Position numbers and translations under genes: made by a program. 13,899 nt of DNA from the NCBI GenBank assembly GCA_004552595.1, contig SFNX01000042.1, positions 1 to 13,899 of the forward strand. The letters are read 5' to 3'. Below are positions 6,584-13,899 of this stretch, piece after piece. The DNA comes from Lachnospiraceae bacterium (GTDB lineage Bacteria; Bacillota; Clostridia; Lachnospirales; Lachnospiraceae). Numbering within the stretch: position 1 is the stretch's first letter; every line of letters begins with the position of its first letter. Under the pieces are notes generated by a model that searched no databases, was not told where the DNA came from, and worked only from the letters and a program-made list of their open reading frames with translations.

Positions 6584-7609
6584 ATGCAAAACAAATTGAA
6601 CGAAATAAGAGAAAAAGCGATAGCTCAGATCAGTGCGGCTACAAATCTTGATGCTCTTAATGAAGTTAGAAACACTGTTCTTGGTAAGAAAGGTGAGCTT
6701 ACTTTAGTATTAAGAGGAATGAAGGATGTCGCTCCCGAAGACAGACCTAAGGTGGGTCAGTGGGTTAATGAAGCAAGAGATGCGATTGAAACAACTCTTG
6801 AGTCACAGCTTAAGAAGCTTGAAAAGGAAGCATTAAAGCTTAGATATGAATCTGAGAAAATTGACGTCACAATGCCTGAAGAAGTCTTAACGCAGGGCTC
6901 GCTTCATCCAATAACACTTGTTAAAAATGAGCTTGTTGACATATTTGGTTCAATGGGATTTTTCGTATATGAAGGAACAGAGATAGAGACTGATTATTAT
7001 AATTTTACAGCTCTTAACACACCTGATGATCATCCGGCAAGAGATATGCAGGATACATTCTATTTAACTCCTGAGTTCTTACTCCGTACACAGACATCAG
7101 CCGGCCAGGTTCATGTTATGGAGTCAAAAAAGCCGCCTATTAAGGTAATTTCTCCGGGTAAGGTGTTTAGGTCAGATGATGATGCAACTCATTCTCCTAT
7201 GTTTTCACAGATGGAAGGCCTTGTAGTTGATAAAGGAATATCTCTGTGTGACCTTAAGGGTATGCTTGATGAATTTGTAAAAAAGATTTTTGGTTCGGAT
7301 AATATTAAGACAAGACTTAGACCTTCTTATTTTCCGTTTACTGAGCCATCAGTTGAGGTTGATGTAAGCTGTTTCCAGTGTGGTGGATGCGGATGCAAGC
7401 TTTGTAAGGGAACAGGCTGGATAGAAGTTCTTGGTGCAGGTGTTGTTAATAATAAGGTTTTGGAAGGCTGCGGAATAGATACTAATGAGTATTCAGGTTT
7501 TGCATTTGGTATCGGCCTTGAGAGAATTGCGATGCTTAAATATGGCATCAACAATATTAAAATGCTGTTTGAATCTGATATGAGAGTATTAAAGCAGCTC
7601 CATGAATAA
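6584..7609 (+). CDS. pheS: Phenylalanyl-tRNA synthetase alpha subunit
   Basis: A 341-residue catalytic subunit of the alpha2-beta2 class II enzyme that charges tRNA-Phe. Residues 1-90 form the charged N-terminal coiled coil that contacts the tRNA. The catalytic domain shows motif 2 as VFRSDDDATHSPMFSQMEG (about 194-211) and motif 3 as GIGLERIAML (309-318). A Cys-rich insert, Cys263-x2-Cys266-x2-Cys269-x-Cys271-x2-Cys274, precedes GWIEVLGAG; this insert is common in clostridial PheS and may bind zinc. An AAAGGA ribosome site lies about 12 bases before the ATG, slightly far. pheT follows after 34 bases. Only 63 bases separate it from the gene upstream, too little for a T-box leader. Confidence 0.96.
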   Translation: MQNKLNEIREKAIAQISAATNLDALNEVRNTVLGKKGELTLVLRGMKDVAPEDRPKVGQWVNEARDAIETTLESQLKKLEKEALKLRYESEKIDVTMPEEVLTQGSLHPITLVKNELVDIFGSMGFFVYEGTEIETDYYNFTALNTPDDHPARDMQDTFYLTPEFLLRTQTSAGQVHVMESKKPPIKVISPGKVFRSDDDATHSPMFSQMEGLVVDKGISLCDLKGMLDEFVKKIFGSDNIKTRLRPSYFPFTEPSVEVDVSCFQCGGCGCKLCKGTGWIEVLGAGVVNNKVLEGCGIDTNEYSGFAFGIGLERIAMLKYGINNIKMLFESDMRVLKQLHE

Positions 7610-7643
7610 TTATTACAACTAAGGTTTGTTAGGAGGATACAAA

Positions 7644-10064
7644 ATGTTAGCACCATTAAGCTGGTTGAAAGAATATGTAGATATAGATGTTACACCGTCA
7701 GAACTTAAAGAAAAGCTTTTCTCATGTGGCTTTGAAGTTGAGGATTTATATGAAGTAGGTAAAGATATTCATGATGTAGTTGTAGGTCTTGTTAAGACAT
7801 GCGAGCCTATTCCTGATACGCATCTTCATCTTTGTAGCGTTGATGCAGGAAGCCATGGTACATTCCAGGTATGCTGCGGTGCGGATAATGTAAGAGCGGG
7901 TAAAAAGTTCCCGCTTGCTTTAGTCGGCGCACAGGTAATTATGACAGGTAAGGACCACGTTACTGTTGAAGGCGTAATGACAATCAAAAAGGGTAAGTTA
8001 AGAGGCTATGAATCGGAAGGTATGCTTTGTTCGGGTGTTGAGCTTGGCGTTACTGAAGATATGTATAAGGGAGCAGGATATAATGGACTTTTAGAGCTTC
8101 CTGATGATGCTATAGTAGGCGAAGACGTTAAACCTTTACTTATGCTTGATGACTGGATTTTTGATATTGCAATTACGGCAAACAGACCGGATTGTCAGAG
8201 CATTTACGGAATAGCAAGAGAGGTTGCTGCAGTTCTTAATAAAGAAATAAAGCCTCTTGATTTAAGTTTTACAGAAGACGGAACAAAAAAAGAAGGCTTT
8301 AAGGTAAGCGTTTTAGCTCCTGAGTTATGTCCTAGATATATTGCACATTATGTACATGATATTACAATCAAGGAATCTCCTCAGTGGATGAAGAGAAGAC
8401 TTGCACTAGTAGGTATCGGAGCAATTAACAATGTTGTTGATATTACTAACTACATTTTGACTGAGCTTGGACAGCCAATGCACGCTTTTGACGCTTCATT
8501 TATTGAAGGAAATGAAATCGTTGTCAGAAGAGCCGGTAACGGAGAGAAAATAGTTACTCTTGATGAAAAGGAATTTGAATTAAACGATTCCAATCTTGTA
8601 ATATGCGACGGTAAAAAACCTGTTGCACTTGCAGGAATTATGGGTGGTCTTAATTCCGAGATTCTTGATACTACAAAAGATGTTATGTTTGAAGCAGCTA
8701 AATTCATGCGTGACAATATTCGTAAGAGTTCAAGAGCATTAGGTCAGTCTTCTGATTCTTCGTCAATGTATGCTAAGGGTGTATATGAATATACAACTGT
8801 TATTGCAATGAAGCGAGCACTTCATCTTATTGAAGAACTTGGCTGCGGTAAAGTTTCATCAACACATGAAGAGGTTAACAGCGGAAATTCAATAGAACCA
8901 AGAGAGTTACAGGTATCAATTGACAAGGTTAATAAAGTGCTTGGAATCACGGTTCCTACAGAAGATATATTAAGAATTCTTAAGTCACTTGACTTTAATC
9001 CTAAGGCTGACGGAGATTTGCTCACACTTATGATTCCTGCTTACAGAGAGGATATGGAGAGCTATCCTGATGTTGCTGAAGAAGTAATCAGAATGTACGG
9101 ATATGACCATGTCAAATCAACATTTATGCCTACTGCTAAGGTTACAATGGGTGGTTTTAACTTACAGCAGCGCTCAACACTTAAGTTAAAGAGAGCATTA
9201 TGCGGGCTTGGTGCATATGAAGGTATTCATTATTCATTCTTCTCACCATCAGACCTTGATTTATTAAGACTTTCTGATGATGCCAAGGAAAGACAGGCAA
9301 TTAAGCTTATTAATCCTATTAACATTGATTTATCTCTTATGAGAACAACACTTGCCCCTCAGATGATAAGAGCGATGGCAAGAAATCAGAAGAGAGATTT
9401 GCTTGAAGGACGTATTTTCGAAATTGGAAATGCATTTATTCCAAAGTCATTACCGCTTACAGAGTACCCTGATGAGAGAGAGACTCTTTGTGTAGGTATT
9501 TTCGGTGAAGAAGAGTCATTCTATAAGCTTAAGGGATTTGCGAAGATTGTTGCGGACTGTTTTGATCTTAAATTTACCTATGAAGCAGCTACAAAGCCGT
9601 TCCTTCATCCTTATCAGACAGCAGAAATTTTCTGTAACGACGAAAAAATCGGATATCTTGGAAAAGTAAGCTATGAAATAATGGATGATCTTGATATGAG
9701 AGTTCCAAGCTTTGTTATGGAATTAGACTTAAGCTTACTTTCAAAGTATTATGCTAATGAACAGAAGTTTATTCCTCTTCCAAAGTTCGCTATTGAAAAG
9801 AGAGACTTTGCATTTGTAGTAGATAAAGATGTATCTTGCGCTGCAATTGAAAACGGAATTAAGGAAGCCTGCAAATATGTTACAGATGTTAAGCTATTCG
9901 ATGTATATGAAGGTTTAAAATTAGGACTTAATAAGAGAAGTATGGCCTTCTCTGTAGTGTTCACACCACAGAATGAAGAATTTAACGATGAAAAGATTGA
10001 AGGATACGTAAAGAAAATCCTTAAAAATCTTGAAGCTAAATTAGGAGTTACACTGAGGGGATAA
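7644..10064 (+). CDS. pheT: Phenylalanyl-tRNA synthetase beta subunit
   Basis: The 806-residue beta subunit partners PheS and provides tRNA binding and editing of mischarged Tyr-tRNA-Phe. Domains in order: N-terminal segment MLAPLSWLKEYVDI; an EMAP/OB-type tRNA-binding domain (about 40-150); the B3/B4 editing region (about 210-385); the B5 domain (about 400-475); an inactive synthetase-like core (about 480-690); and a C-terminal ferredoxin-fold anticodon-binding domain (about 712-806, beginning PKFAIEKRDFAF). The frame is open from a TTG at 7626, but the AGGAGG site at 7631-7636 lies seven bases before ATG 7644, so 7644 is the start. Its TAA stop overlaps the queA start by one base (TAATG). 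Confidence 0.96.
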   Translation: MLAPLSWLKEYVDIDVTPSELKEKLFSCGFEVEDLYEVGKDIHDVVVGLVKTCEPIPDTHLHLCSVDAGSHGTFQVCCGADNVRAGKKFPLALVGAQVIMTGKDHVTVEGVMTIKKGKLRGYESEGMLCSGVELGVTEDMYKGAGYNGLLELPDDAIVGEDVKPLLMLDDWIFDIAITANRPDCQSIYGIAREVAAVLNKEIKPLDLSFTEDGTKKEGFKVSVLAPELCPRYIAHYVHDITIKESPQWMKRRLALVGIGAINNVVDITNYILTELGQPMHAFDASFIEGNEIVVRRAGNGEKIVTLDEKEFELNDSNLVICDGKKPVALAGIMGGLNSEILDTTKDVMFEAAKFMRDNIRKSSRALGQSSDSSSMYAKGVYEYTTVIAMKRALHLIEELGCGKVSSTHEEVNSGNSIEPRELQVSIDKVNKVLGITVPTEDILRILKSLDFNPKADGDLLTLMIPAYREDMESYPDVAEEVIRMYGYDHVKSTFMPTAKVTMGGFNLQQRSTLKLKRALCGLGAYEGIHYSFFSPSDLDLLRLSDDAKERQAIKLINPINIDLSLMRTTLAPQMIRAMARNQKRDLLEGRIFEIGNAFIPKSLPLTEYPDERETLCVGIFGEEESFYKLKGFAKIVADCFDLKFTYEAATKPFLHPYQTAEIFCNDEKIGYLGKVSYEIMDDLDMRVPSFVMELDLSLLSKYYANEQKFIPLPKFAIEKRDFAFVVDKDVSCAAIENGIKEACKYVTDVKLFDVYEGLKLGLNKRSMAFSVVFTPQNEEFNDEKIEGYVKKILKNLEAKLGVTLRG

Positions 10065-11089
10065 TGAAAACTTCAGATTTCTATTTTGACTTACCAAAAG
10101 AATTAATTGCACAAGACCCACTTACTGACAGAGCTTCATCAAGACTCTTAAAGCTTGACAGATATTCAGGTGAAATAGAACATAGGACATTTTCTGATGT
10201 GACTGATTATTTAAGGGAGTCAGATTTGTTAATTCTTAACAATACTAAGGTTATTCCTGCAAGGCTTTTAGGAGTTAAGGAAGACACAGGGGCAAATGTT
10301 GAGGTTTTCCTACTTAAAAGACATTCTATGGATGTGTGGGAGACTTTGGTAAAGCCCGGTAAAAAGCTTAAAGAGGGTGCATTTGTAAGCTTCGCAGACG
10401 GACTTTTAAGGGCGCAAATTATTAAAGTATTAGAAGATGGCTCAAGACTTGTAAAGTTTATATATGATGGCATTTTTGAAGAAATACTTGATAAGCTTGG
10501 AGAGATGCCTCTTCCGCCATACATAACCCATAAGCTTAAGGACAAAGACAGATATCAGACTGTTTATGCAAAATATGAAGGCTCTGTAGCAGCACCGACA
10601 GCGGGACTTCATTTTACAAATGAACTTCTTGAAAAGATTAAAGATAAGGGAGTTGATATAGCTTATGTTACACTTCATGTCGGACTTGGTACGTTCAGAC
10701 CTGTTAAGGCAAAAGAAGTGACAGAACATAAAATGCATTCCGAAAGCTATATTATTCCGAAAGAAACTGCTGATAAAATTAATGCGACCAAGAAAAACGG
10801 AGGCAGAGTAATTTGTGTCGGTACTACAAGTGTAAGAACGCTTGAATCTGCATCACTTGACGACGGAACTGTTATTGCTAAGGAAGACGACACCTCGATA
10901 TTTATTTATCCGGGTTATAAGTTTAAAGTAGTAGATGGATTGATTACAAATTTTCATCTTCCCGAATCAACGCTTGTCATGCTTGTTTCGGCATTTGCGG
11001 GCAGAGAGAATGTTTTGAATGCATATAAAAATGCAGTTGATTTAAAATACAGGTTCTTTTCATTTGGTGATGCAATGATTATTATATGA
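10064..11089 (+). CDS. queA: S-adenosylmethionine:tRNA ribosyltransferase-isomerase
   Basis: A 341-residue QueA of normal length. It moves the ribosyl part of S-adenosylmethionine onto 7-aminomethyl-7-deazaguanine at the wobble base of GUN-anticodon tRNAs, giving epoxyqueuosine. Family segments run from end to end: DFYFDLPKELIAQDP at the start, LNNTKVIPARL, EMPLPPYI, then the conserved SVAAPTAGLHFT, HVGLGTFRPV, VGTTSVRTLES and TNFHLPESTLVMLVSAFAG, with the usual ending YRFFSFGDAM. GAGGGG (10055-10060) serves as ribosome site inside the end of pheT, and the ATG overlaps the pheT stop, so translation is likely coupled. tRNA-Tyr, charged by TyrS nearby, is a queuosine tRNA, though tRNA-Phe is not. 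The usual partner tgt is not in this window. Confidence 0.96.
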   Translation: MKTSDFYFDLPKELIAQDPLTDRASSRLLKLDRYSGEIEHRTFSDVTDYLRESDLLILNNTKVIPARLLGVKEDTGANVEVFLLKRHSMDVWETLVKPGKKLKEGAFVSFADGLLRAQIIKVLEDGSRLVKFIYDGIFEEILDKLGEMPLPPYITHKLKDKDRYQTVYAKYEGSVAAPTAGLHFTNELLEKIKDKGVDIAYVTLHVGLGTFRPVKAKEVTEHKMHSESYIIPKETADKINATKKNGGRVICVGTTSVRTLESASLDDGTVIAKEDDTSIFIYPGYKFKVVDGLITNFHLPESTLVMLVSAFAGRENVLNAYKNAVDLKYRFFSFGDAMIII

Positions 11090-11095
11090 TATAAT
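11087..11095 (+). promoter_or_regulatory. Extended -10 promoter element upstream of the PilZ gene
   Basis: TG at 11087-11088, one base, then TATAAT at 11090-11095 form an extended -10 element right at the queA stop codon. No good -35 box stands at normal distance, which extended -10 promoters tolerate. Initiation near 11101-11103 would leave the GGAGGG site and the GTG start intact. It would also exclude ATG 11094 as the start. Confidence 0.42.
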
Positions 11096-11123
11096 GAATA
11101 ATTGGAAGAAGGAGGGTTTATTA

Positions 11124-11447
11124 GTGGAAGAAAAAAGAAAAGCAAAAAGAATCCCTTTAGAAGGTAATCTTGCAATGAATCGTCTTGATGGTGGCAAAGC
11201 AGAAATTGTTCCGGTTCAGATTGTTGATGTTTCAAAAACAGGAATTGGATTCGAATGTGCAAGAGATCTTTCAATCGGTTCATTATATGCGTTAGAACTC
11301 GTATTATGGACAAAAGAAAAAATTGATACATTTATCAATATTACAAGATGTAATGTTTCAGGCAATAAGAAGATTTATGGAGCAACATTTGTTGGAATTA
11401 CTGAGGCAGACGCTTGTAAAATTGAGATTTATGATATGTTTAACTAA
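11124..11447 (+). CDS. Small PilZ-domain protein, probable c-di-GMP receptor
   Basis: A stand-alone PilZ domain of 107 residues. The c-di-GMP signature is nearly complete: RKAKR near the N-terminus (RxxxR) and DVSKTGIGF (DxSxxG) about 30 residues later, with beta-rich sequence following. It lacks an output domain, so it would act by contact with a partner; the target is not known. The frame opens with an ATG at 11094, but that ATG lies inside a -10-like element and has no ribosome site, whereas GGAGGG (11111-11116) stands seven bases before GTG 11124. I therefore chose GTG. It sits between queA and gpmI, with the gpmI ATG 23 bases after its stop, neither of which explains its function. Confidence 0.82.
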   Translation: MEEKRKAKRIPLEGNLAMNRLDGGKAEIVPVQIVDVSKTGIGFECARDLSIGSLYALELVLWTKEKIDTFINITRCNVSGNKKIYGATFVGITEADACKIEIYDMFN

Positions 11448-11470
11448 ATTTTATTTTGAGGAGATATACT

Positions 11471-13009
11471 ATGAAAAAACCTACAGTATTAATGATCCTT
11501 GATGGATATGGAATCAATGAAAAGAAAGAACATAATGCCGTAGCAATGGCAAAAACTCCTGTTATGGATAAGCTTATGAGCACATATCCATATGTTAAGG
11601 GACTTGCATCAGGCATGGCGGTAGGACTTCCTAACGGTCAGATGGGTAATTCCGAAGTAGGACACCTTAATATGGGTGCCGGACGTATTGTTTATCAGGA
11701 GCTTACAAGAATTACAAAGGAAATCGAAGACGGTACTTTCTTTACAAACAAAGCTTTATTAGAAGCAGTTAACAACTGTAAGACTAAGGGCTCAAGTCTT
11801 CACTTATTCGGTCTTTTATCAGACGGTGGTGTTCACAGCCACAATACTCATCTTTATGGTTTATTAGAGCTTGCAAAGAGAGAAGGGCTTACAAATGTTT
11901 ACGTTCACTGCTTCCTTGATGGTAGAGATACACCACCTTCATCAGGTGCTGATTATATCGAGCAGCTTGAATCAAAGATGAGAGAAATCGGTGTAGGTCA
12001 GATTGCTTCTATCATGGGACGTTATTATGCGATGGACAGAGATAACAACTATGACAGAGTTAAGCTTGCATATGTTGCAATGACAGAAGGCGAAGGCCTT
12101 AAGGCAGCTAATGCATATGATGCGATTCACGGCTCATATGACAGAGGTGAAACAGATGAATTTGTTAAGCCTACAGTAATAGTTAACGGTGGTGTTCCTG
12201 TTGGAACAATTAATGACGGAGATTCAGTAGTATTCTTTAACTTCCGTCCTGACAGAGCAAGAGAAATCACTCATGCATTCTGTGATGATGAATTCAGATC
12301 ATTTAAGAGAGACAGAAAGTTGGATTTAGTATATGTATGCTTCTCAGATTATGATCCACTTATTGATAATAAGCTTGTTGCATTTGAGAAGATTGCCGTA
12401 ACAAATACTTTCGGAGAGTGGCTTGCAGCTAACGGTATGAAGCAGGCAAGAATCGCAGAAACAGAAAAGTATGCACATGTTACATTCTTCTTTAACGGTG
12501 GTGTTGAAGAGCCGAATGAAGGAGAAGACAGAATTCTTGTTAAGTCTCCAAAGGTTGCAACATATGATTTGAAGCCTGAAATGAGTGCTTATGAAGTATG
12601 TGATAACTTGGTTAAGGCAATTAAAGCCGATAAGTATGATGTTATTATTGTAAACTTTGCAAATCCTGATATGGTTGGACATACAGGTGTTGAAGAAGCT
12701 GCAATTAAGGCTGTTGAAGCAGTTGATGAGTGTGTTGGAAAAGCATATGATGCAATTATGGAAGTTGGCGGAGTAATGTTTATTTGCGCCGATCATGGTA
12801 ACTGCGAGCAGACTGTTGATTATGAGACAAATGCTCCTTTCACTGCTCATACAACTAATCCGGTTCCATTTATTCTTGTTAATTACAAGGAAGGTTACGG
12901 ACTTAGAGAGGGCGGATGTCTTGCAGATATCGTTCCTACACTTATTGAATGTATGGGAATGGAACAGCCGCACGAAATGACAGGAAAGTCATTACTCATT
13001 AAGAAATAA
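11471..13009 (+). CDS. gpmI: 2,3-bisphosphoglycerate-independent phosphoglycerate mutase
   Basis: A 512-residue cofactor-independent mutase of normal length, interconverting 3- and 2-phosphoglycerate in glycolysis with manganese. The alkaline-phosphatase-like core is seen in MILDGYG (Asp11, metal ligand), the phosphoserine nucleophile Ser61 in GQMGNSEVGHLNMGAGR, and the metal-binding segments ANPDMVGHTG and CADHGNCE near the C-terminus. The phosphotransferase domain includes CFLDGRDTPP, GRYYAMDRDNNYDR and FNFRPDRAREIT. The frame is open from TTG 11456, but the GAGGAGA site (11458-11464) sits seven bases before ATG 11471, so that is the start. It is the last gene before a strong terminator. 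A cotranscribed PilZ gene upstream is unusual company for a housekeeping enzyme. Confidence 0.97.
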   Translation: MKKPTVLMILDGYGINEKKEHNAVAMAKTPVMDKLMSTYPYVKGLASGMAVGLPNGQMGNSEVGHLNMGAGRIVYQELTRITKEIEDGTFFTNKALLEAVNNCKTKGSSLHLFGLLSDGGVHSHNTHLYGLLELAKREGLTNVYVHCFLDGRDTPPSSGADYIEQLESKMREIGVGQIASIMGRYYAMDRDNNYDRVKLAYVAMTEGEGLKAANAYDAIHGSYDRGETDEFVKPTVIVNGGVPVGTINDGDSVVFFNFRPDRAREITHAFCDDEFRSFKRDRKLDLVYVCFSDYDPLIDNKLVAFEKIAVTNTFGEWLAANGMKQARIAETEKYAHVTFFFNGGVEEPNEGEDRILVKSPKVATYDLKPEMSAYEVCDNLVKAIKADKYDVIIVNFANPDMVGHTGVEEAAIKAVEAVDECVGKAYDAIMEVGGVMFICADHGNCEQTVDYETNAPFTAHTTNPVPFILVNYKEGYGLREGGCLADIVPTLIECMGMEQPHEMTGKSLLIKK

Positions 13010-13036
13010 TTATCAAACCATTATTTTATACAGAAT

Positions 13037-13069
13037 AATACCGGCTGTTAGTCAGCCGGTATTTATTTT
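13037..13069 (+). terminator. Strong intrinsic terminator after gpmI
   Basis: An 11-bp perfect stem, AATACCGGCTG (13037-13047) with CAGCCGGTATT (13053-13063), around a TTAGT loop, followed by the T-rich tract TTATTTT. It lies 27 bases after the gpmI stop and ends the transcription unit that includes pheST, queA and gpmI. Confidence 0.93.
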
Positions 13070-13072
13070 GTG

Positions 13073-13103
13073 AAAAATGACAATAATTTAAAAAAAATGA
13101 CAA
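13073..13103. repeat. Direct repeat AAAAATGACAA, two copies 20 bp apart
   Basis: Identical 11-bp copies at 13073-13083 and 13093-13103 stand about two helical turns apart, upstream of the efflux adaptor promoter. They could be an activator or repressor site on one face of the DNA. The A-rich part adds little information; the TGACAA core is what matters. Confidence 0.4.
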
Positions 13104-13112
13104 AAAACTTTG

Positions 13113-13128
13113 GTTAATAATTATTAAC
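13113..13128. promoter_or_regulatory. Perfect 16-bp palindrome, putative operator
   Basis: GTTAATAATTATTAAC reads identically on both strands. It lies about 40 bases upstream of the -10 box of the efflux adaptor gene, a common place for MarR-, TetR- or MerR-type regulator sites. AT-rich palindromes of this length arise occasionally by chance, and no regulator gene is visible in the window. Confidence 0.45.
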
Positions 13129-13131
13129 ATT

Positions 13132-13174
13132 TTCACATTATATTCACATTTTTTAATACTAAATATGATATAAT
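13132..13174 (+). promoter_or_regulatory. Promoter region of the efflux adaptor gene with TTCACATT repeats
   Basis: An extended -10 element is present: TG at 13166-13167 and TATAAT at 13169-13174. Upstream, TTCACATT occurs at 13132-13139 and again at 13143-13150, exactly 11 bases (one helical turn) apart. TTCACA at 13143-13148 could serve as a -35 box but the spacer is 20 bases, too long for an efficient promoter without help from a regulator. The predicted leader of about 85 bases is very AT-rich and holds a small inverted repeat, TTAATT/AATTAA (13216-13221/13226-13231). Nothing else is seen in this intergenic region. Confidence 0.5.
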
Positions 13175-13266
13175 TCATAATCGGCGGTTGTTTTTTATCG
13201 TTTTTATTATTTCGCTTAATTACTAAATTAAATGATAATTTTAATATAAAAGGAAAAGGATTAGTC

Positions 13267-13899
13267 ATGAGAAGAATCAAAAAAAGCATAGTATCAATAT
13301 TTGTTTTAAGTCTTGTATTTTGCTTAACAGGCTGTAATAGTACTGAAAACACTGAAGAGGCAACAGAAGACAAGAGAATAACTGTAAAAGTTGATACACC
13401 TAAGATTTCAAGTATTGAAAATAGCGGAGATTTTATCGGTACAGTACAAAGTGAAGAGCAGGTCTATGTAATGTCTAAGCTATCAGGTGATGTTACCGAA
13501 ACATTTTTTGAAGTTGGAGACTATGTAAATGAAGGTGATTTGCTTTTTACAGTTGATGATACTTCAGCGCAGATTCAGCTTAAGCAGGCTAATGCTTCTC
13601 TTTCTTCTGCAAATGCTTCACTTAATACAGCTAAGGCAGGAGTTAATACAGCAAATGCAAATATTAATTACCAGACTGCATCTGTAACTGAAAGTTTTGC
13701 AAAGTCAGATACTACAGAAAAGCAGCTTCAGTTAAGCATTGATCAGGCAGAAGTCAATTTCAGAAATAATGAGATTAATATCGGAACACTTGATAATACA
13801 TTGACTAATTTAAAGGATAAGCTAAATGATGTTAATGATGGAATTGATGCGCTAAAGCCACAGCTTGAAGGAGCAAAAGCTGAATATGCTGCTGCACTT
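13267..13899 (+). CDS. HlyD/RND-type efflux adaptor lipoprotein, N-terminal part
   Basis: The first 211 codons of a gene that runs off the window. A basic start (MRRIKK), hydrophobic stretch and lipobox LTGC predict a lipoprotein signal with Cys23 lipidated after cleavage. An acidic linker follows, then the first half of a biotinyl-lipoyl-like hairpin (about 67-97, SKLSGDVTETFFEVGDYV then EGDLLFTVDD), then an Ala/Asn/Gln-rich coiled-coil arm from about residue 100 to the window edge. This order is that of periplasmic adaptor proteins; in Gram-positive bacteria they usually work with MacB-type ABC exporters or, less often, RND pumps, which would be encoded downstream. The site AAAGGA (13255-13260) lies six bases before the ATG. 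The strong terminator after gpmI makes this a separate unit. Substrate unknown. Confidence 0.85.
   Translation, partial: MRRIKKSIVSIFVLSLVFCLTGCNSTENTEEATEDKRITVKVDTPKISSIENSGDFIGTVQSEEQVYVMSKLSGDVTETFFEVGDYVNEGDLLFTVDDTSAQIQLKQANASLSSANASLNTAKAGVNTANANINYQTASVTESFAKSDTTEKQLQLSIDQAEVNFRNNEINIGTLDNTLTNLKDKLNDVNDGIDALKPQLEGAKAEYAAAL

Noticed and set aside
7626..7643. TTG start for pheT, six codons upstream
   Set aside because: The AGGAGG site would lie after this codon; it is correctly spaced only for ATG 7644, which begins the typical PheT N-terminus.
11094..11123. ATG 11094 as start of the PilZ gene
   Set aside because: It overlaps a TATAAT box and has no ribosome site, while GTG 11124 has GGAGGG seven bases upstream.
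11456..11470. TTG start for gpmI, five codons upstream
   Set aside because: The GAGGAGA site overlaps this codon and is spaced for ATG 11471, which gives the family-typical N-terminus.
12344..12973. A 209-codon open frame on the minus strand, opposite gpmI
   Set aside because: It lies wholly within gpmI, which has every catalytic motif. Its Cys/Ile/Asn-rich product resembles no family, as expected for an antisense shadow.
13026..13373. Minus-strand open frame of 115 codons across the terminator and adaptor start
   Set aside because: It covers a strong terminator, an AT-rich promoter region and the antisense of a lipoprotein signal, and shows no recognisable domain.
1..13899. CRISPR array, insertion sequence, attachment site, tRNA or rRNA gene
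   Set aside because: I saw no regularly spaced repeats, transposase motifs, terminal inverted repeats with target duplication, or tRNA/rRNA-like sequence on either strand.

Overview
The window reads as chromosome of a low-GC Gram-positive anaerobe of the Clostridia, most likely the Lachnospiraceae. The signs are AT-rich codon use, strong AGGAG-type ribosome sites, a clostridial-type PheS with a CxxCGGxGCxxC insert, a radical-SAM aminomutase, and a lipoprotein-type efflux adaptor. All recognised genes lie on the + strand and are tightly packed. Assignment below the family level is inference.

Region 1 (1-5465) is one apparent transcription unit. It holds the end of an AMP-forming adenylation enzyme, a 76-residue carrier protein, an MBOAT acyltransferase, an SGNH-fold surface protein, a glutamate 2,3-aminomutase and tyrosyl-tRNA synthetase. 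The first four form a Dlt-like cassette that activates a small acid or amino acid, loads it on a carrier, passes it across the membrane and attaches it to a cell-surface polymer. The aminomutase carries the Lys/Asn pair that marks glutamate rather than lysine specificity, so it should make beta-glutamate.

Region 2 (5445-5670) is the least ordinary part. A sigma-A-like promoter straddles the tyrS stop codon. Its predicted start coincides with a roughly 190-nt stretch that has no credible ORF and folds around a long closing stem, with hairpins inside and a U-tract at the end. It is either an independent small RNA or a leader of the next gene. I could not assign it to a known family.

Region 3 (5675-13009) holds a YihY/BrkB-type membrane protein without a clear ribosome site, then pheS-pheT-queA (translation and tRNA modification), a small PilZ-domain protein and gpmI (glycolysis). 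It ends at a strong intrinsic terminator. Starts were moved downstream for pheT, the PilZ gene and gpmI because the ribosome sites demand it. Neither tyrS nor pheST has a T-box leader here.

Region 4 (13064-13899) is an AT-rich intergenic region with a perfect 16-bp palindrome, two sets of direct repeats and an extended -10 promoter. It precedes the start of a lipoprotein HlyD/RND-type efflux adaptor that runs off the window.
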